64,000 nucleotides of DNA, from positions 1-64,000 of the forward strand of contig JAFOEY010000044.1 of the NCBI GenBank assembly GCA_017387565.1. The letters are read 5' to 3'. Below, piece by piece: positions 42,654 through 51,364 of the stretch (position 1 is the first letter of the stretch; every line of letters starts with the position of its first letter). The notes beneath the pieces are model-generated. The model was not told the origin of the DNA. It saw nothing but the letters and a program-made list of their open reading frames with translations, and did not search any database. The stretch is from Lachnospiraceae bacterium (GTDB taxonomy: Bacteria; Bacillota; Clostridia; Lachnospirales; Lachnospiraceae). The translations under genes and the position numbers were made by a program.

Positions 42654-42710
42654 ATGAAAGGTAAAATAAAAGTCTTATTCATCTGCCACGGCACTCCAGT
42701 TTTACTATAA
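42654..42710 (+). pseudogene. Severed 5' end of the LMW protein tyrosine phosphatase gene
   Basis: ATG 42654 (AAAGGG upstream) encodes MKGKIKVLFICHG, the first 13 residues of a low-molecular-weight phosphatase including the start of its CX5R loop, then diverges (TPVLL stop). The intact gene at 56778 starts MIKVLFICHGN. This is the original chromosomal gene start left behind when the element integrated. Confidence 0.85.
42666..42693 (+). repeat. attL core region
   Basis: 28 bp (ATAAAAGTCTTATTCATCTG continuing to GGCA) matching 56781-56808 at 26 of 28 positions; the longest identical run is TTATTCATCTG (42675-42685 and 56790-56800), the best candidate for the strand-exchange core. Confidence 0.75.
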
Positions 42711-42782
42711 ATCATACCTTTGTAAACTTGGGCAAGACAGGGCATAATATGGCGGGAAACCGCATAAATACTACGGTTTAGA

Positions 42783-42847
42783 CTACTAAGGCACATAGGC
42801 AGAATGGGGGTAAAGGCAAATGTGTTGGGAGTATTCCTTAGTAGTAA
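42783..42847 (+). repeat. Left-end integrase arm-type repeats
   Basis: CTACTAAGG (42783-42791) and TTCCTTAGTAGTAA (42834-42847); the 14-mer recurs exactly at 56603-56616 near the right end. Further GTTAGTAGTAGG and AGTTAGTAGG words follow near 42926 and 43035. Fits the DR2-type arm sites bound by the N-terminal domain of Tn916-like integrases. Confidence 0.6.
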
Positions 42848-43100
42848 AAGACTACTTAGGGAATGATAATTGAACAATATATTGCATATATGGCGGCTAA
42901 TTCGTGAGGAGTTACGGGTTGGCCGCTTTTGTTAGTAGTAGGAGTGACTGATAGGGTGACCGATGAGGTGACTGATAAATTAAACGAAATTCGGAAAAAG
43001 CGGAAAATGCCGAAAGTGGGTTAAAGGAATCAAAGTTAGTAGGAATTAGATTTGTGAGTAAACTGCAGATTTGTCGAAGTTATATTTTATAAAATAATGA

Positions 43101-43151
43101 CGAACGATCGTTCGGCTTCTTCTTGACTTTTTGTAATGCAAAAAGTATAAT
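43101..43151 (+). promoter_or_regulatory. Promoter with palindromic operator for the RHH gene
   Basis: TTGACT (43123-43128), 17 bp, TATAAT (43146-43151); a perfect dyad CGAACGATCGTTCG (43101-43114) sits just upstream of the -35. It may drive the whole left cargo region. Confidence 0.75.
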
Positions 43152-43177
43152 GTCAATATGCACGAAAGGAGAGCATT

Positions 43178-43360
43178 ATGAAAAAGATGGGACGTCCAAA
43201 AGGAGATAACAATATGGTTAAGAGTTATACCATCCGAATGGATGATGCTACTTTAGCCAGATTGGAAGCATATTGCAAACTGATGAAGGTTGCAAAATCA
43301 GAAGCCATTCGCAAAGCAATTAATACTATGGTGGATGAATGTGAAGAAATCAATAAATAA
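43178..43360 (+). CDS. Ribbon-helix-helix (CopG-like) DNA-binding protein
   Basis: 60 residues. SYTIRMDDATLARLEAYCKL followed by KSEAIRKAINTMVDE is the beta-ribbon plus two helices of an RHH protein. GAAAGGAGAG before ATG 43178. First gene of the element; probably a regulator of the promoter overlapping the CGAACGATCGTTCG dyad or of excision. Confidence 0.8.
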   Translation: MKKMGRPKGDNNMVKSYTIRMDDATLARLEAYCKLMKVAKSEAIRKAINTMVDECEEINK

Positions 43361-43363
43361 TAT

Positions 43364-43465
43364 GTGTTCAACGAACTGACGGACTATTTTGATGCAAAAG
43401 TGCGAGAGTCCAATGATCCATCATTCGATGGTGCTAATACGATAATGTTCGGACTCGAAGAATAA
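43364..43465 (+). CDS. 33-codon ORF, possible gene remnant
   Basis: GTG 43364, encodes VFNELTDYFDAKVRESNDPS and ends FGLEE. No clear ribosome site; acidic. Fits either a small partner of the RHH protein or the tail of a lost gene. Confidence 0.35.
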   Translation: MFNELTDYFDAKVRESNDPSFDGANTIMFGLEE

Positions 43466-43498
43466 GTGAGATGGCTGTATGCCAAGGAGGACTTTTTT

Positions 43499-44740
43499 AT
43501 GCCAATGGAAAAAACAATGTGCGAACTCTTTGCAGGAGTCGGAGGATTCCGTGTAGGAATGGAGAGATTAGGAACTGGGTGGAATACTACTTGGTTTTCA
43601 CAATGGGAGCCAGATAAGGTTAATCAGTGGGCTCATGATTGTTATGTGGGTCACTTTGGTGATTTACAAGATATGCGTGGAGAATACCACACAGGAGAAG
43701 ATATTTCATTAATGGATAAGAATGCCATACCAGACCACAATTTATTAGTAGGTGGTTTCCCATGTCAGGACTATAGCGTTGCTCATACATTAGCATCTTC
43801 ACATGGGATTGAAGGTAAGAAGGGTGTATTGTGGTGGCAAATTCGAGATACGATTATTGCTAAGAATCCGGCTTTTTGTATATTTGAGAATGTAGATAGA
43901 TTGCTAAAGTCTCCTGCAAGTCAGAGGGGAAGAGATTTTGGTATTATATTAGCTTGTTTAGCAAGCTTAAATTATTCAGTTGAATGGCGAGTTGTTAACG
44001 CTGCAACATATGGTGCGGCACAGAGACGTAGAAGAACTTTTATATTTGCATATAGAAACGATACTGTATATGGTCAGAATATGAATGGAGTCGCACCAGT
44101 AGATGTAATTTCGCAAAGAGGTTTTATGGTACAGGCCTTTCCTATTGTCGCAAATACAGATATTGTGAATGGAACATTAGGTGCTTATGCAACAGATGAA
44201 GATATAATTAATATTTCTGATAATTTTGCCTTTGCATTTGATAAAGCCGGATATATGCATGAAGGTAATATTTATACATGTGATATTACTGAAGAAGAAA
44301 TCCAGCCAATATTGATTAGACAGATACTTCAAGAAAATGTAGAAGAGGAGTTTTATATTACAGAGGATAAAAAGCCTAAGTGGGTATATTTAAAAGGAGC
44401 AAAGAAAATTCCTAGAAAGACAAAAGATGGTCACGAATATACTTTCTCAGAGGGCCCGGTTGCATTCCCAGACCCTTGGGATAGACCGGGAAGAACAATG
44501 TTAACAAGCGAATCTACATTAAATAGAAGTACACATGTTGTGACAGACCCAGGTTCTGGAAGACTTCGTTTATTAACGCCTATTGAAGCTGAAAGGCTAC
44601 AGGGATTTGATGATGATTGGACTAATTCAGGAATGCCTAAGAGAATGCGTTATTTTTGTATGGGCAATGCGTTAGTAGTTCCAATGATAACACGAATGGG
44701 TGAGGTACTAGACGATATTATGGCTAATGAAGAGCCGTAG
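43499..44740 (+). CDS. C5-cytosine DNA methyltransferase of a type II R-M system
   Basis: 413 residues from ATG 43499 (CAAGGAGG upstream). Motif I ELFAGVGGFRVGME, motif IV GGFPCQDYS (catalytic Cys), motif VI FENVDRLL, motif VIII AQRRRRTF, motif X-like FCMGNALVVPMI. The restriction gene follows at 14 bp. By partnership with a Sau3AI/MutH-type endonuclease it probably methylates the cytosine in GATC; that specificity is inferred. Confidence 0.93.
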   Translation: MPMEKTMCELFAGVGGFRVGMERLGTGWNTTWFSQWEPDKVNQWAHDCYVGHFGDLQDMRGEYHTGEDISLMDKNAIPDHNLLVGGFPCQDYSVAHTLASSHGIEGKKGVLWWQIRDTIIAKNPAFCIFENVDRLLKSPASQRGRDFGIILACLASLNYSVEWRVVNAATYGAAQRRRRTFIFAYRNDTVYGQNMNGVAPVDVISQRGFMVQAFPIVANTDIVNGTLGAYATDEDIINISDNFAFAFDKAGYMHEGNIYTCDITEEEIQPILIRQILQENVEEEFYITEDKKPKWVYLKGAKKIPRKTKDGHEYTFSEGPVAFPDPWDRPGRTMLTSESTLNRSTHVVTDPGSGRLRLLTPIEAERLQGFDDDWTNSGMPKRMRYFCMGNALVVPMITRMGEVLDDIMANEEP

Positions 44741-44753
44741 AGAGGAGGATACA

Positions 44754-46364
44754 ATGTCACTTTCTTATGAATATGATAAACATGATAGAAGAGATATTTT
44801 GCGTCATGCAAAGGCTTTAGAAGGTTATGTTGTAGGTGATGTTTATGAATTGGAGGTTCTTGGTAAACATCGAGATAATATATTGCAGTACTATGCAGAA
44901 AAATGTATCCAAGGATGGACTGACGAAGATGGAACATCTCACAGAGGTGATAAAGGACGAATTGGATTTTTAGTTCAGGAAGTTTATTTTGATGAACCAC
45001 GTGATAATGAAGCACAAGCCGATTTAGGTGCTGTTGGAGTTGAATTAAAAGTAAGTCCTCTGATATACAAAACTAGAGCCGGATTAAAGGTTAAGGAAAG
45101 ACTTGTTTTAGGAATGATTAATCGTAATGAACAATTACCAGAGAAATTCTGCGATTCTCATATTTACGAAAAGTGTAAATTGATGATGTTGGTTTATTAT
45201 ATAGATGAAACTAATCAAGGTAGAACGCCATTTCAGTTCCCATTTCATAAATCGGCATATGTTAAAATTCCAGAAGTGGATATGGCTATGATTGAGCAAG
45301 ATTATAGATATATTCGGGATTGTGTAAATGAGGGAAGATATTCTGATTTGCATGAGAGTGAGGCACACTATCTGTCTCCATGTACGAAGAATGGTGGACG
45401 TGCATTTTCGTTTAAGCCTTCATATATGAATCAGTTGTTTAGCGAGTATATTGATGCAAATAATTTGCTTTATGACCCGGATAAGGACGAGGAAACCTAT
45501 GATATTATTCGTCAATATGATGCCATCATAAGTGATGCGGATGAACTTAGGGAGCATACTTTTGAAGAAATTGTTTTAGGTCGTTTTAATCCATATATAG
45601 GAATGACTGTTACAGAAATAAGACAAGCTTTAATGGAGCCGGATGATTTTGAGCAGTGGTCTTCAAAGAAGACGATTGATAAAGCGGAATTTGCACGAAC
45701 AACTTTTGCTATGCTAGGAATTACAAGTGAACAGGCTGAAGAATTTGTAAGATCGAATACATATGTAAAGACATTGCGCGTGAATAGCGACTTGACAATG
45801 AATGAGGATATTTCATTTTCTGCCTTCGATTTTAAAGAATTAATGGAAGAGGAATGGGAAGAGTCAACGGTCTATGAGGAAATGGTGGACAGACAGTTTT
45901 TATGGTCTGTTTTTAAAGAACAGGGTGATGACTTCGTATTCTATGGCGCACGTTTCTGGAGTCTCCCACAGGAGGATGAACCTATCATTCGTAAGGGTTG
46001 GGAAGATATCAGAGACATTATTCGAGATGGCGTTGAATTTGTTAAAGACCAAAAGGATGATGGAACATTGATATTAACCAAGAGAGGGAAAAATAGAATG
46101 TTGAATAATTTCCCTGACTCAAGAAATACAAATCCAAAGCGTAAGGAATATAGATTGTGTAAATCTCCGAAGGAATATAATAAGATTATTTCCATTCGTC
46201 CACATGCATCATTGGTATATTATGATTTGAAGTCTATAGGATACGCAGATACAGAAAATCCTAGAAGCAATGGTAGCGAATTACCAAACGGCGATATTAT
46301 GACAAAACAGTGCTTCTGGTTTAATAACGAGTATATTCTTGAACAGATTCAGGATATGTTCTAA
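44754..46364 (+). CDS. Sau3AI/MutH-family restriction endonuclease
   Basis: 535 residues from ATG 44754 (GAGGAGG upstream). The N-terminal MutH-like domain shows GRIGFLVQEVYF and then DLGAVGVELKVSPL, a D...ExK catalytic motif, followed by VKERLVLGMINR. A second MutH-like domain covers the C-terminal half (FKELMEEEWEES, VDRQFLWSVFKEQ, FYGARFWSLP) without the full motif, as in Sau3AI. Predicted target GATC. Forms an R-M pair with the upstream methyltransferase. Confidence 0.88.
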   Translation: MSLSYEYDKHDRRDILRHAKALEGYVVGDVYELEVLGKHRDNILQYYAEKCIQGWTDEDGTSHRGDKGRIGFLVQEVYFDEPRDNEAQADLGAVGVELKVSPLIYKTRAGLKVKERLVLGMINRNEQLPEKFCDSHIYEKCKLMMLVYYIDETNQGRTPFQFPFHKSAYVKIPEVDMAMIEQDYRYIRDCVNEGRYSDLHESEAHYLSPCTKNGGRAFSFKPSYMNQLFSEYIDANNLLYDPDKDEETYDIIRQYDAIISDADELREHTFEEIVLGRFNPYIGMTVTEIRQALMEPDDFEQWSSKKTIDKAEFARTTFAMLGITSEQAEEFVRSNTYVKTLRVNSDLTMNEDISFSAFDFKELMEEEWEESTVYEEMVDRQFLWSVFKEQGDDFVFYGARFWSLPQEDEPIIRKGWEDIRDIIRDGVEFVKDQKDDGTLILTKRGKNRMLNNFPDSRNTNPKRKEYRLCKSPKEYNKIISIRPHASLVYYDLKSIGYADTENPRSNGSELPNGDIMTKQCFWFNNEYILEQIQDMF

Positions 46365-46395
46365 GAGAAAAAAATGCTACTAGGAAAGGATAAAA

Positions 46396-46617
46396 ATGAT
46401 TTCTACATATTTAATTCGATATGATGGTATTGATGGATTTGGAAGTATAGATTTTTGTGCTGAAAATAAAAAAGAGGCAATTAGTCTTTTTAACCAGTGG
46501 TGTGTGAATGATAATAGAATGTTGGCATCAGTTCCAATTAAGAGTATTGAAATTATTTATAATGATGAAGATGCAGAAGAGTATGGTGCGAAATATAATA
46601 GTGTAGAAAAGAGATGA
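46396..46617 (+). CDS. Small hypothetical protein between REase and kinase
   Basis: 73 residues, MISTYLIRYDGIDGFGSIDF, then a helix (KKEAISLFNQWC) and IKSIEIIYNDEDAEEYG. Looks like a small alpha/beta domain. AAAGGA before ATG 46396; 5 bp before the kinase gene, suggesting a two-gene unit. Family unknown. Confidence 0.6.
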   Translation: MISTYLIRYDGIDGFGSIDFCAENKKEAISLFNQWCVNDNRMLASVPIKSIEIIYNDEDAEEYGAKYNSVEKR

Positions 46618-46622
46618 TATAG

Positions 46623-47828
46623 GTGGCACAATTAGATTCTTATTTAAGACGAATGTTTTCTGAGTATGATTTAAGTTTTCTTGATGATTATTATGATATG
46701 TATGATTTTGTACCTAATGATGATTTACGTAAGATATTAGCAGCATTTCATACTAATCTGAATAATTGGATAACTGTAATAAATTCTGATATTCGCACAA
46801 CATATGATGAAGATGGCAAATTGGCGTATAGTGGTGGATACTTTCATGCGCAAGATAGTAGAGATTATTTGTCTCTTATAGAAAAAATTGATTCACTTCG
46901 AAGTAAGTTAAATTCTTCTGAATATGCATTTCGGATTTGTAAAGATGAATATGATGATTTTATAAGAAGGACACGAAGATTTGTAGTTAAATCGGGAGGT
47001 AGTACGATTCCAGATGGATTTGAACCTATCGAAATTGAAGACTTAAATCCTGTATTTGAGTTGGTTTCAGGTGTTGCAATTACGAATGATAATAAAACGA
47101 TATATGCAAGTATGAAGCCTGTGGGTGAGGGGTCGTACGCAAAAGTATTTTCATATACGGATCCAACGTACAATATTCCAATAATTTTAAAAAGAGCATT
47201 ACCTACATTAGACAATAAGGAAATGAAGAGATTTGAGCAGGAGTTTCAGATACTTAAGAGTTTACGTTCTCCATATATTGTGCAAGCATATGCATATAAC
47301 GAAGGTGCCAATGAATACACAATGGAATATTTGGATGAAACTCTATATAAGTATATTTTGAAAAATAATGCCGAGCTATCCTTAAAAGAGCGAAAGGGAA
47401 TAATTGCTCAAATATGTAAAGGATTAGAATACATTCATGGGAAAAATATTTTACATAGGGATATCAGTTTAGTTAATATTTTTGTCAAACATTATGAGGA
47501 TGTAAATGTTATTAAACTAGGTGATTTTGGTCTTGTTAAGAATCCAGAAAATACACTGACTAGTTTGCAGACAGAAATTAAGGGTTCGTTGAATGACCCA
47601 GATTTAGTTAATGTGGGTTTTGCAAATTATGAAATCAGGCATGAAACATTTGCGTTAACAAGATTATGCTATTTTGTGTTAACAGGAAAAACGAATGTTT
47701 CAAAGCAAAAAGAAGGTGCCATTAAAGCATTTTGGCGCAAGGGTACGAGTACAGACATTAATGAACGTTTTAAGTCTGTTGAAGAATTGTATGCGGCTGT
47801 GATGGCAATTAATGAATCAAATATGTGA
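46623..47828 (+). CDS. Eukaryotic-like Ser/Thr protein kinase
   Basis: 401 residues, GTG start. N-terminal ~150 residues of unknown fold rich in Asp/Tyr (FLDDYYDMYDFVPNDDLR), then a kinase domain: GEGSYAKVFSY (Gly loop), IILKRALP (Lys), YTMEYLDETLYKYI (hinge), HRDISLVNIFV (catalytic loop HRD with D and N) and GDFGLVKNP (DFG). All catalytic residues are present, so it is probably active. No TM segment. Next to an R-M system in a mobile element, so a defence role (as in kinase-based abortive systems) is likely but unproven. Confidence 0.88.
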   Translation: MAQLDSYLRRMFSEYDLSFLDDYYDMYDFVPNDDLRKILAAFHTNLNNWITVINSDIRTTYDEDGKLAYSGGYFHAQDSRDYLSLIEKIDSLRSKLNSSEYAFRICKDEYDDFIRRTRRFVVKSGGSTIPDGFEPIEIEDLNPVFELVSGVAITNDNKTIYASMKPVGEGSYAKVFSYTDPTYNIPIILKRALPTLDNKEMKRFEQEFQILKSLRSPYIVQAYAYNEGANEYTMEYLDETLYKYILKNNAELSLKERKGIIAQICKGLEYIHGKNILHRDISLVNIFVKHYEDVNVIKLGDFGLVKNPENTLTSLQTEIKGSLNDPDLVNVGFANYEIRHETFALTRLCYFVLTGKTNVSKQKEGAIKAFWRKGTSTDINERFKSVEELYAAVMAINESNM

Positions 47829-47927
47829 TGAATCTATATATAGGAGTAACCGAAAAGGTTGCTCCTTAATTTTTGGCATTTTTTATAAATATCAAAAATT
47901 CTCATCGTCAAATCGCACGAGATTTCT

Positions 47928-48306
47928 CTTTTAAGGAATAGAAGAAATAATAAAAAGTTTCGGCCATTTGACCATATTTTTCCCAAAGAAATATGAGAGG
48001 AAAAATGATTTTCAAAAACTGTAGTTCAAAATCCTCCTAACTGTAATTGGGAGGATTAGAGGGGAGAGGAAATTTTCCTTCGGATAGGAAAATGCTCAAA
48101 TTCCTTACTAACAAAAATGAGAGGGAAAACTGGTCATTTTAGATATTTTTGTCCAGGGCTATGTGAAAGATAATAATTTTTCCGCCCATTTCAGAAAAAA
48201 GTGTCCATAGGAATGTGAAAGGATAAAAAACTTTCGTTCAAAATCAGATTTCCTGTCCAAAGGAATATGAAAGGGGTTGTAACTTTTCACGTCTATGAGA
48301 ACAACA
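47928..48306 (+). repeat. Iteron-like tandem array, candidate replication origin
   Basis: The last three units start exactly 52 bp apart: 48151 GTCCAGGGCTATGTGAAAGA, 48203 GTCCATAGGAATGTGAAAGG, 48255 GTCCAAAGGAATATGAAAGG. Degenerate units start near 47928, 47981 and 48101, with a GGAGGATT hairpin and an ATTTTCC/GGAAAAT hairpin (48030-48095) in between. AT-rich filler. It lies directly upstream of the primase-helicase gene, where satellite and plasmid origins are often found. Confidence 0.7.
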
Positions 48307-48323
48307 CAAAGGAGGCATACAAC

Positions 48324-50642
48324 ATGGATTTATCAAAAATTCCAAACAGGCTACGTGGCAAACCATATTTCTGCTTGATGAGGCTTGAACAGAAACCGGG
48401 TAAGGCCAAGAAGGAGAAGGTGCCATACAGAACGAATGGAGCGAGAGCAGACCCTACAAACCCAGAACATTTCACAAGCCTTGAGAATGTAATGAAGGTT
48501 ATTGATAAGGGTGGGTATGACGGAATCGGCATAGGCTTATTCGATGACATTATTGCTATCGACATTGATGATTGCGTGGAAGATGGTAAGCTGAACGATT
48601 TTGCTACAGAAATTGTGGAGGCACTAAAGACTTATGCAGAGTTTAGTATCTCCGGCACAGGAGTTCATATCTGGGCAAGGGCGCCAGGTCTTATTTATGA
48701 CAAGGAACGCTACTACTTTAACAATCGCACATACGGACTTGAGATTTATCCGGCGGGTGTAACTACGAAGTTCATAGTGACCACAGGCAATGCAATCAAT
48801 GATTGCGACATCAACGAATGTACAGAGGCTTTTATAGGCATCGCAGAAAAATACATGGTAAGACCAACGGCAGAAAAGCCAAAGGTCGATGCTCCGGGGA
48901 GTTACCTTTCTGATGAATCAGTAATCGAGAAGATGCTTGCGTCTAAAAATGCAGAAAAGACAAAAGCCTTGTGGGAAGGTGAGATACCGGAAGGAAAATC
49001 GCACAGTGAGGCTGACGCAGCACTTTGCATGATACTCGCATTCTGGTGTGGTGGTGATGAGGAACAGATGGACAGGCTTTTTAGGCAATCTGCTCTTATT
49101 CGTGACAAGTGGGATGAGCTTCATGGTGCTGATACTTATGGAAATCTGACCATACGAAATGCCATAGCAAGAACCACAGAGTTTTACAAACCTGTTGATG
49201 TAGGAAATGCCCGTGAGGACTTCAACGAACTTGCGATTCGACTTATGGAATTCATGCCGGAATCAAACCGACTTTACAAGGAAGGTGACCTTGGCAATGG
49301 AAGGCTCTTCGCTGATGTGTTTAAGGACATTGCAAGATATGTGCCGGAACGCAAGAAGTGGTTTATTTACGATGGCACCCGCTGGGTTGCAGATATTGGT
49401 TCGCTTAAGGCTATGGAACTTGCTAAAGATTTAGCTGATGCATTGCTCATTCATTCCGTGACTATCAAGGACGAAGATATGCGAAACAACTTCATTAAGA
49501 ATGTTGTGAGAAAGTGGCAGCAGAGAGGCTATCGTTCGGTCTACCTTAGTGATGCTCAAAGCGTGTACCCGGTGTCGATTGAGAAATTTGATGCAGATAT
49601 TTATCTTTTCAATTGTAAGAACGGAACACTTAATTTGCGAGATGGAACTTTCAGAGAACACAGAGCAGATGACTTCGTTACCAAAATCTCGCATGTGGAA
49701 TATGTGCCGTCAGCAAGTTCGGAACGTTTTGAAGAGTTCATCGATGAAATTACCTGCCGGGATAAGGATAGGGCAAGATTCCTTCAGAAAACATTGGGCT
49801 ACGGCTTGAGTGGTGATACAAGGTTTGAGTGCATGTTCTTCTATTTCGGAGAAACCACAAGAAATGGTAAGGGAACTCTTATGGAGACTGTTCTTATCAC
49901 ACTTGGGGATTACGGAGCAACAGTAAGACCAGAAACCATAGCGACCAAGTATAACCCAAACAGCCAGAACCCTTCAGAAGATATTGCAAGACTTGCAGGC
50001 ATACGATTTGCTAACATATCCGAGCCGGGCAGAGGTCTTCTGCTTAACGCAGCACAGGTCAAAACGATGACGGGTAGTGATACCTTGAATGCTCGTTTTC
50101 TGCATGAGAACAGTTTTGATTTCAGACCACAGTTCAAGCTATATGTGAATACCAACTATCTGCCTGTAATTACGGATATGACAGTGTTTACAAGTGACAG
50201 AGTTCTGATAGTGCCGTTTGAGAGACACTTTGAACCTTGGGAACAGGATAAAGGATTAAAGGCAGAATTCAGAAAGCCGGAAGTACAGAGTGCAGTTCTC
50301 AACTGGTTACTAGACGGATATGCACTTTTGCAGAAGGAAGGTCTGCAACCACCTAAATCAGTTCTTGAGGCAACGGCAGCCTACTATCACGAAAGTGATA
50401 AGGTTACGCAGTTTGCCGATGACAGGCTCATCGAAGATGGTACCGCAGAGGTCAGAACATCACAGGTTTACGATGAATACCGAAGGTGGTGTGATGAGAA
50501 TGGCTGTTACTCCGAGAACAGCAGAAACTTCAATCAGGAGTTACGCAAATTCGGAAAAGTAGTCAGAAAGCGTCCGAAAGCTGGTGGAGAGAAAACCACA
50601 ATGCTTATAGGATACAGGCTTAAGGTAGATTTCTTAAGCTAG
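48324..50642 (+). CDS. Primase-helicase (D5/P4-type phage replication protein)
   Basis: 772 residues from ATG 48324 (AAAGGAGG upstream). N-terminal prim-pol-like part with GIGIGLFDDIIAIDIDDCVE and SISGTGVHIWARAP, then a D5_N/helicase SF3 domain with Walker A GETTRNGKGTLME (~residues 508-520), Walker B-like AGIRFANISEPG, and sensor VYTNYLPVITD-type. Length and order fit NrS-1/P4-like primase-helicases of satellites. Predicted to start replication at the iteron array just upstream. Confidence 0.9.
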   Translation: MDLSKIPNRLRGKPYFCLMRLEQKPGKAKKEKVPYRTNGARADPTNPEHFTSLENVMKVIDKGGYDGIGIGLFDDIIAIDIDDCVEDGKLNDFATEIVEALKTYAEFSISGTGVHIWARAPGLIYDKERYYFNNRTYGLEIYPAGVTTKFIVTTGNAINDCDINECTEAFIGIAEKYMVRPTAEKPKVDAPGSYLSDESVIEKMLASKNAEKTKALWEGEIPEGKSHSEADAALCMILAFWCGGDEEQMDRLFRQSALIRDKWDELHGADTYGNLTIRNAIARTTEFYKPVDVGNAREDFNELAIRLMEFMPESNRLYKEGDLGNGRLFADVFKDIARYVPERKKWFIYDGTRWVADIGSLKAMELAKDLADALLIHSVTIKDEDMRNNFIKNVVRKWQQRGYRSVYLSDAQSVYPVSIEKFDADIYLFNCKNGTLNLRDGTFREHRADDFVTKISHVEYVPSASSERFEEFIDEITCRDKDRARFLQKTLGYGLSGDTRFECMFFYFGETTRNGKGTLMETVLITLGDYGATVRPETIATKYNPNSQNPSEDIARLAGIRFANISEPGRGLLLNAAQVKTMTGSDTLNARFLHENSFDFRPQFKLYVNTNYLPVITDMTVFTSDRVLIVPFERHFEPWEQDKGLKAEFRKPEVQSAVLNWLLDGYALLQKEGLQPPKSVLEATAAYYHESDKVTQFADDRLIEDGTAEVRTSQVYDEYRRWCDENGCYSENSRNFNQELRKFGKVVRKRPKAGGEKTTMLIGYRLKVDFLS

Positions 50643-50761
50643 GGGCAATATGTGGCTACTCATAATGGTAAATTCTATAGAAAAAATAACTATAGAAAAC
50701 ACCATATGAACTAGCCACAAGATGCCCCGATTGTGAAAACGCAAGAAGGGAGGAAAGCCTT

Positions 50762-51010
50762 ATGGTCAAGATTTGGGGAAGTGCCGAGGAGTTACATTTA
50801 CTACCCGGTGATTGTGACACAGAAAAGTACAAGTGCATCCGTGTGTATATGAAACCGGATAATAGCCTTGTCGGAGTGTTCATGAGTAAGGCGGCAGAAC
50901 CACCTCATTACTATGTGGTTGATGGTTTGCAGGAGATGTACTACAAAACCCGTGCCGAGGCAATCGGCTACTGTATCAGTAAAGGATACGCAGAGAGAAC
51001 AGAGAATTAG
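50762..51010 (+). CDS. Small phage-like hypothetical protein
   Basis: 82 residues, MVKIWGSAEELHLLPGDCDT, KYKCIRVYMKPDNSLVGVF, then DGLQEMYYKTRAEAIGYC. GGGAGGAAAG before ATG 50762. Common size and position for replication-module accessory genes; function unknown. Confidence 0.6.
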   Translation: MVKIWGSAEELHLLPGDCDTEKYKCIRVYMKPDNSLVGVFMSKAAEPPHYYVVDGLQEMYYKTRAEAIGYCISKGYAERTEN

Positions 51011-51022
51011 GAGGAAAAGCAA

Positions 51023-51238
51023 ATGTTTACACAGGATTATTTTGAGAAACACTTCAAGCTTCACAACAAGATTGTGCTTTACACACCGGACGATATCAAG
51101 TTGGAGTTTACCAAAGAGCCACACTTTCATATGAGTGGCGGTCATACATCACTGGACCTTATGGATGTAGAAGACCTTACCTCATTTTGCAATGCAAGAG
51201 GATTGAAAACAAAGCCAAGTGGCAACATCACAGTTTAG
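51023..51238 (+). CDS. Small phage-like hypothetical protein
   Basis: 71 residues, MFTQDYFEKHFKLHNKIVLY, FHMSGGHTSLDLMDVEDLTS. GGAGGAAAAG before ATG 51023; 12 bp after the previous gene. Unknown function. Its stop lies at the base of a large hairpin that precedes terS. Confidence 0.6.
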   Translation: MFTQDYFEKHFKLHNKIVLYTPDDIKLEFTKEPHFHMSGGHTSLDLMDVEDLTSFCNARGLKTKPSGNITV

Positions 51239-51315
51239 CACGAGAGGGTGACCCCAGGGGGCGGTCATAATCTCTGTGGTCTTTATGACAGGGCAACGGT
51301 GCCGCCCCTTCGTGC
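51238..51315 (+). other. Large branched hairpin upstream of terS
   Basis: Outer arms GCACGA/TCGTGC (51238-51243, 51310-51315), a GGGGGCGG/CCGCCCC block and an inner GTCATA/TATGAC arm. GC-rich relative to its surroundings. Could be a leader RNA structure or the packaging (pac/cos-like) site recognised by the terminase small subunit encoded next. Confidence 0.55.
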
Positions 51316-51364
51316 GAATAACTTACAAAAGTTTTAGGGGTATTAACCCCGGAAAGGAAAAAAT

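Larger units (their letters stand above)
42527..43177 (+). other. Left-end junction region of the integrated element
   Basis: Holds the severed LMW-PTP start (42654-42710), attL (42666-42693), arm-type repeat sites, a perfect CGAACGATCGTTCG dyad and the promoter of the ribbon-helix-helix gene. Short inverted repeats such as CTACTAAGG/CCTTAGTAG occur near 42783-42842. No complete gene. Confidence 0.6.

Noticed and set aside
42551-42877. Minus-strand 108-codon ORF over the left junction
   Set aside because: It crosses the attL boundary and the phosphatase stump, lacks a ribosome site and has no recognisable domain; a chance frame.
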